Assembly: GCA_963930645.1 (NCBI GenBank)
Contig: OZ005652.1
Span: 352,866,602 to 352,930,601 of the forward strand
Reading direction: 5' to 3'
From: Salticus scenicus
Taxonomy: Eukaryota > Arthropoda > Arachnida > Araneae > Salticidae
DNA length: 64,000 nt
Numbering within the stretch: position 1 is the first letter of the stretch; every line of letters starts with the position of its first letter. Shown piece by piece: positions 60,664 through 64,000 of the stretch. A program made the translations under genes and the position numbers. The notes under the pieces were generated by a model. It was not told the DNA's origin. It saw only the letters and a list, made by a program, of their open reading frames with translations, and did not search any database.

Positions 60664-61329
60664 AACAAAAACAATGAATTTAATGATTTTACTTTATTAA
60701 TAATATATATAGATATATAATCGTTATTTATTTTTTTTATATAAAGTGAACGATATCAGATTATATCAGAATATATCATTAATTGATAGAGGATTTTCTC
60801 TTATATTCTAATCATTATTTTCAATATAGAACATTCTAAGATAAATTTGTTATTATTCGATTAGTATGTTTGGAGGTGTTCAAAAAGAATATTAACGTGA
60901 AGTTAATGTACTATCCATTATATTACATTTTTTGAATTGTTAACTATTTTAAATCATTTTGTTATTAATATCAAGTCACATAATAAAATAATATGTAACA
61001 AAAACAACGAATTTAACGATTTTTCTTTATATAGAGAGAAATAAAAAAAATTGTTAGTTTTTTTATTAAAGGGAATGGCACCAGATAATATTAGGGTTTA
61101 TCGTCGATTGATAAAGGATTTTTCTTTATATTCTAATCGTTATTTTCAATTTAGTACATTCCAGAATAAATTTGCTATTATTCGATTAGTATGTTTGGAG
61201 GTGTTGAAAACTAATATTAATGTGAAGCTAATACAACATCCATTATATTATCTTTTTTTATTTATCAAATATTTTAAATCATTTTGCTATTTCTACCAAG
61301 TTTTGATTATGCTTATTTTAAATAAATAA
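60664..61329. repeat. 333 bp tandem duplication
   Basis: AACAAAAACAATGAATTTAA (60664) recurs as AACAAAAACAACGAATTTAA (60997). Both units contain TATTATTCGATTAGTATG, TTTGGAGGTGTT and TATTTTAAATCATTTTG at the same spacing. They are moderately diverged and non-coding; the 92-codon frame in unit 2 is broken in unit 1. Confidence 0.88.
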
Positions 61330-64000
61330 AATATTTTTCTATGCTGGTATACTATTGATAAAAATATCCAATTTAACTGAAATGCTAATTATTTATATTT
61401 TTTTAAAAAATATAATAGATAATGCAATGTTTGATACAGTTACGTATAATATCATAGACATTTTTTCAGAGAAAAGGTGACTGGATAAAGGATAAATATT
61501 TCGTTCTATATAAAATCGTTTATAAATGCTCACAAATAATGTATGCAAATAATTTAGTAAGTAATGAATTTATTTCCGGAAAAATTGTTTAATAATAAAG
61601 AAATCTTATGTCAAAAAAAAGAAAAACGTAACATGCGGGTGATTAAGTCAAGAAACAGAAATGACAAATTTCCCTTTATTATAGTATTTCTATTTTTTTC
61701 TGTGTGATTACCATTATAAATACATTAAGCGGTGATTGCAAAACTCAAGATTCTCATATGACTAATTTGTGTAATTAATCATTCTAAAAATTAGTATACG
61801 AAAGCAATTTAAAAGGGGAAAAAAACTTGTTTTGTAAATGTTCTCGTTAAATGCTTAAAGTATTTATTTTATTTTTCTCTATTTGATAATTTGGTCTACT
61901 AATCAAAATTAATGAATAATCTCATGAAACTATAGTAGGTTGTGTAGGTAAAAATGTCCTTTTTAAAATTTCTTTTTGTGTGTGCATTAATTTACTATTT
62001 TTATATTATATTTAGTGGACTTAATAAATTACATCATTTTATGTGGCAATTATTGTATAATTAACCGAGTAGAGATTGCTATTTTTTATCTCACTTCTCA
62101 TGAACTAATAAAATTTTACCCAATATTTTACTTCATACTTTTCAGATTTTCACTGAATAATTACAGTTCCTACGAAATTTTTCTATTAATAAATGCTATT
62201 ACATTGATATAGATTATATCAATATGCTAGCATGTGAAAGCGCAAATACAAACTGGTAATGCATCGCACTCATTACTAAGCTCTATTATTATAGCCTTTA
62301 ATTAATGTAATTTTTCGACGCCAGCTTTTGATTTAATTAGCAGAATTATTACTGGAAGATTATTAAAAAACACCATAGAACTAGTGTTTAAATCTAATAA
62401 TTTCAAAACTTCGAATAAGCGATTGCTTCCATTTTTTGGTGTTTAATCAAAGTTTTATACTTATTACAGAAAAACACTAGACACTAGAAGAAGGACATAT
62501 GTTTCGCCCTAGAAAAATCACGAAAAAAAAAAAAAATAATAATAAAACAAATCCCAGGTAATACATCACGATGTGTCTCACAGCGCTTAAAAATCAATAA
62601 AATAAATGAAAAAATATATATATATTTAGTGAGAATATTTGCTGTTTTCCGTGAAATCACATCATAAACAAAGATATAGATTTCAAAAGAATTAATTAGT
62701 CATAATAACATTATTTAAACTATAGGTTATGCGCATAATTTTACTGTCTAAGAGTAATAAACATTTAATTCGAAACCACATAATTTACATCTAGGTTTTT
62801 AACTTCAAATCGTGTTCACAGTAACATCAAAACATAATGCAAATGGACAGGAGAATAATTATTTAAGGCAGATTACCTCGGGTCAGCACATGACTGTTTC
62901 GCACTTTAAACGCTATTCCATTTCACATAGTAATGTGTGATACGTAGTCATTACAAATTAATCAATAATCGTTTTCGTTTAACTTGCTGCATACAGTTAA
63001 AAACAGGAGCATGGGGAACTGTAAAAATTTCATATACTTTTATAGCAAAAAGCACTGGAAACGTTTGTGACAGATGTTCTCGCTGAAATTTACAGCATAT
63101 TTATAAATATTTCGTTCTTAAAATTTATGACACTATAGTAAATTTTCTAAGACTCAAAAAAAAAAAAAAAAAAAAAAAAAAGTTGTTCTTGCAGTTGGAA
63201 TCGACCACATGTCATCTTCACGAGATTTCAAATGATTGCGCAATGATCTTACTTATGTTAAATCAGTTATTAGTAATTTTATTTGAAAACATTTAAACTA
63301 ATATATATATATCTATGCACTAACTAAGAAATTCTTAATTTCATACAATTACTTTCATTAAAAAAAAGTTCACAAGTGAAAATTACATTGACTTTTACTG
63401 ATTTCTTTTTAATTAAAAATTAAGATATTTCTGAAAATCAAAGGCTTTTCTTATAAATCAAAGGCTATCTACTAATCCTACGATGCAAATAATCTATACA
63501 AAGAATGATTTGTATTTAATATGCCAGTTAATAAATATCACAATCCATACATGAAATAATAGTCCGGGTTTCTCATGTTTTTTTTCTATTTATTTTCATG
63601 ACAAAGGAGAGAATAAATTGCCTGTGATTTTTCTTATGAGGAAAATACACGTTCTCGGTTGCAAGCTAATTAGTTCTGCGACTGTTAACAAACAATACAA
63701 TTTAGCTAAAAGTACGGTTTTTCTTTTCTCATTCTCATTCTCTCGAATCAATCTTTTCTCCGCATTATACTTATTGTCATTCTTTTATTTATGTTATGAT
63801 AATTATGTCAAGTAAAAGATTGTCTTGTATTTGATATTTAAAATCAACCAGATTAAAAAAGTAATGACATTTTACTTTACACATTTGTTTTTGGCAATAA
63901 AGGAATGTTTAATATTTAAAATAAATATCACAAATTATTAAAAGTCACTGTTTACACTTTCAGTTTTTTTTCTTTAGTTTTCTTTTAGCATTTTTTAATT
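61330..64000. other. AT-rich DNA without genes
   Basis: No recognisable coding frame, RNA gene or paired repeats in 2.7 kb, only an A run (63157-63181) and short (TA)n. It could be intronic or intergenic. Confidence 0.5.

Overview
The window looks like intergenic or deep intronic DNA from a repeat-rich, strongly AT-rich animal genome. The transposable elements suggest an arthropod, most likely an arachnid such as a spider. The reasons are a mariner-clade transposase with the N-terminal domain common in spider elements, short tRNA-derived SINEs, a Helitron, and several families of structured non-coding elements. No intact host protein gene, rRNA or functional tRNA could be supported. Every reading frame above about 60 codons is either a piece of a dead transposase or a chance frame in AT-rich repeats. 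The content of the window is its fossil record of mobile DNA, and many insertion boundaries can be read to the base.

Layout. 1-9.9 kb: a 2.9 kb mariner-type element with roughly 480 bp terminal inverted repeats (967-3905, TA target duplication) and a broken transposase that carries a nested MITE; a 617 bp foldback immediately downstream; two inverted-repeat pairs; and a satellite-like array (7765-8320). 11-18.9 kb: hairpin-bounded non-coding elements (11083-11815 on the minus strand; 12240-16985; 17690-18881), the second split by a head-to-tail Helitron dimer (12555-15453). 19.5-22.3 kb: an 833 bp foldback, a truncated hairpin-bounded copy and a 102 bp tandem duplication.

25.25-33.6 kb: a complete LTR element with 850 bp LTRs, a GGTAG target duplication, a primer binding site and a polypurine tract, but a 6.6 kb interior with no recognisable gag or pol. 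This is a LARD-like, non-autonomous LTR retrotransposon. 35.8-41.6 kb: a second copy of the nested MITE, two copies of one SINE, a 2.8 kb element that is mostly a roughly 315 bp tandem array with 13 bp terminal inverted repeats, and another tRNA-like SINE head. 42.3-46.3 kb: two more hairpin-bounded elements in tandem. 47.5-56.5 kb: a piggyBac-type MITE (TTAA), further hairpin-bounded elements (47910-49177 minus; 55162-56455 plus), a TIR element, an LTR retrotransposon remnant and a deleted mariner-type element. 56.5-64 kb: mostly featureless AT-rich DNA with microsatellites and one 333 bp duplication.

The most interesting signal is a shared architecture in at least five families with unrelated sequences: a 5' hairpin, then a TG/CTG-rich microsatellite, then internal tandem units, then a second copy of the hairpin strand, then a small 3' hairpin and an oligo-T run. 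This resembles the Helentron-associated/DINE-1 type of non-autonomous element. It may be one superfamily mobilised by an enzyme that is not encoded here.
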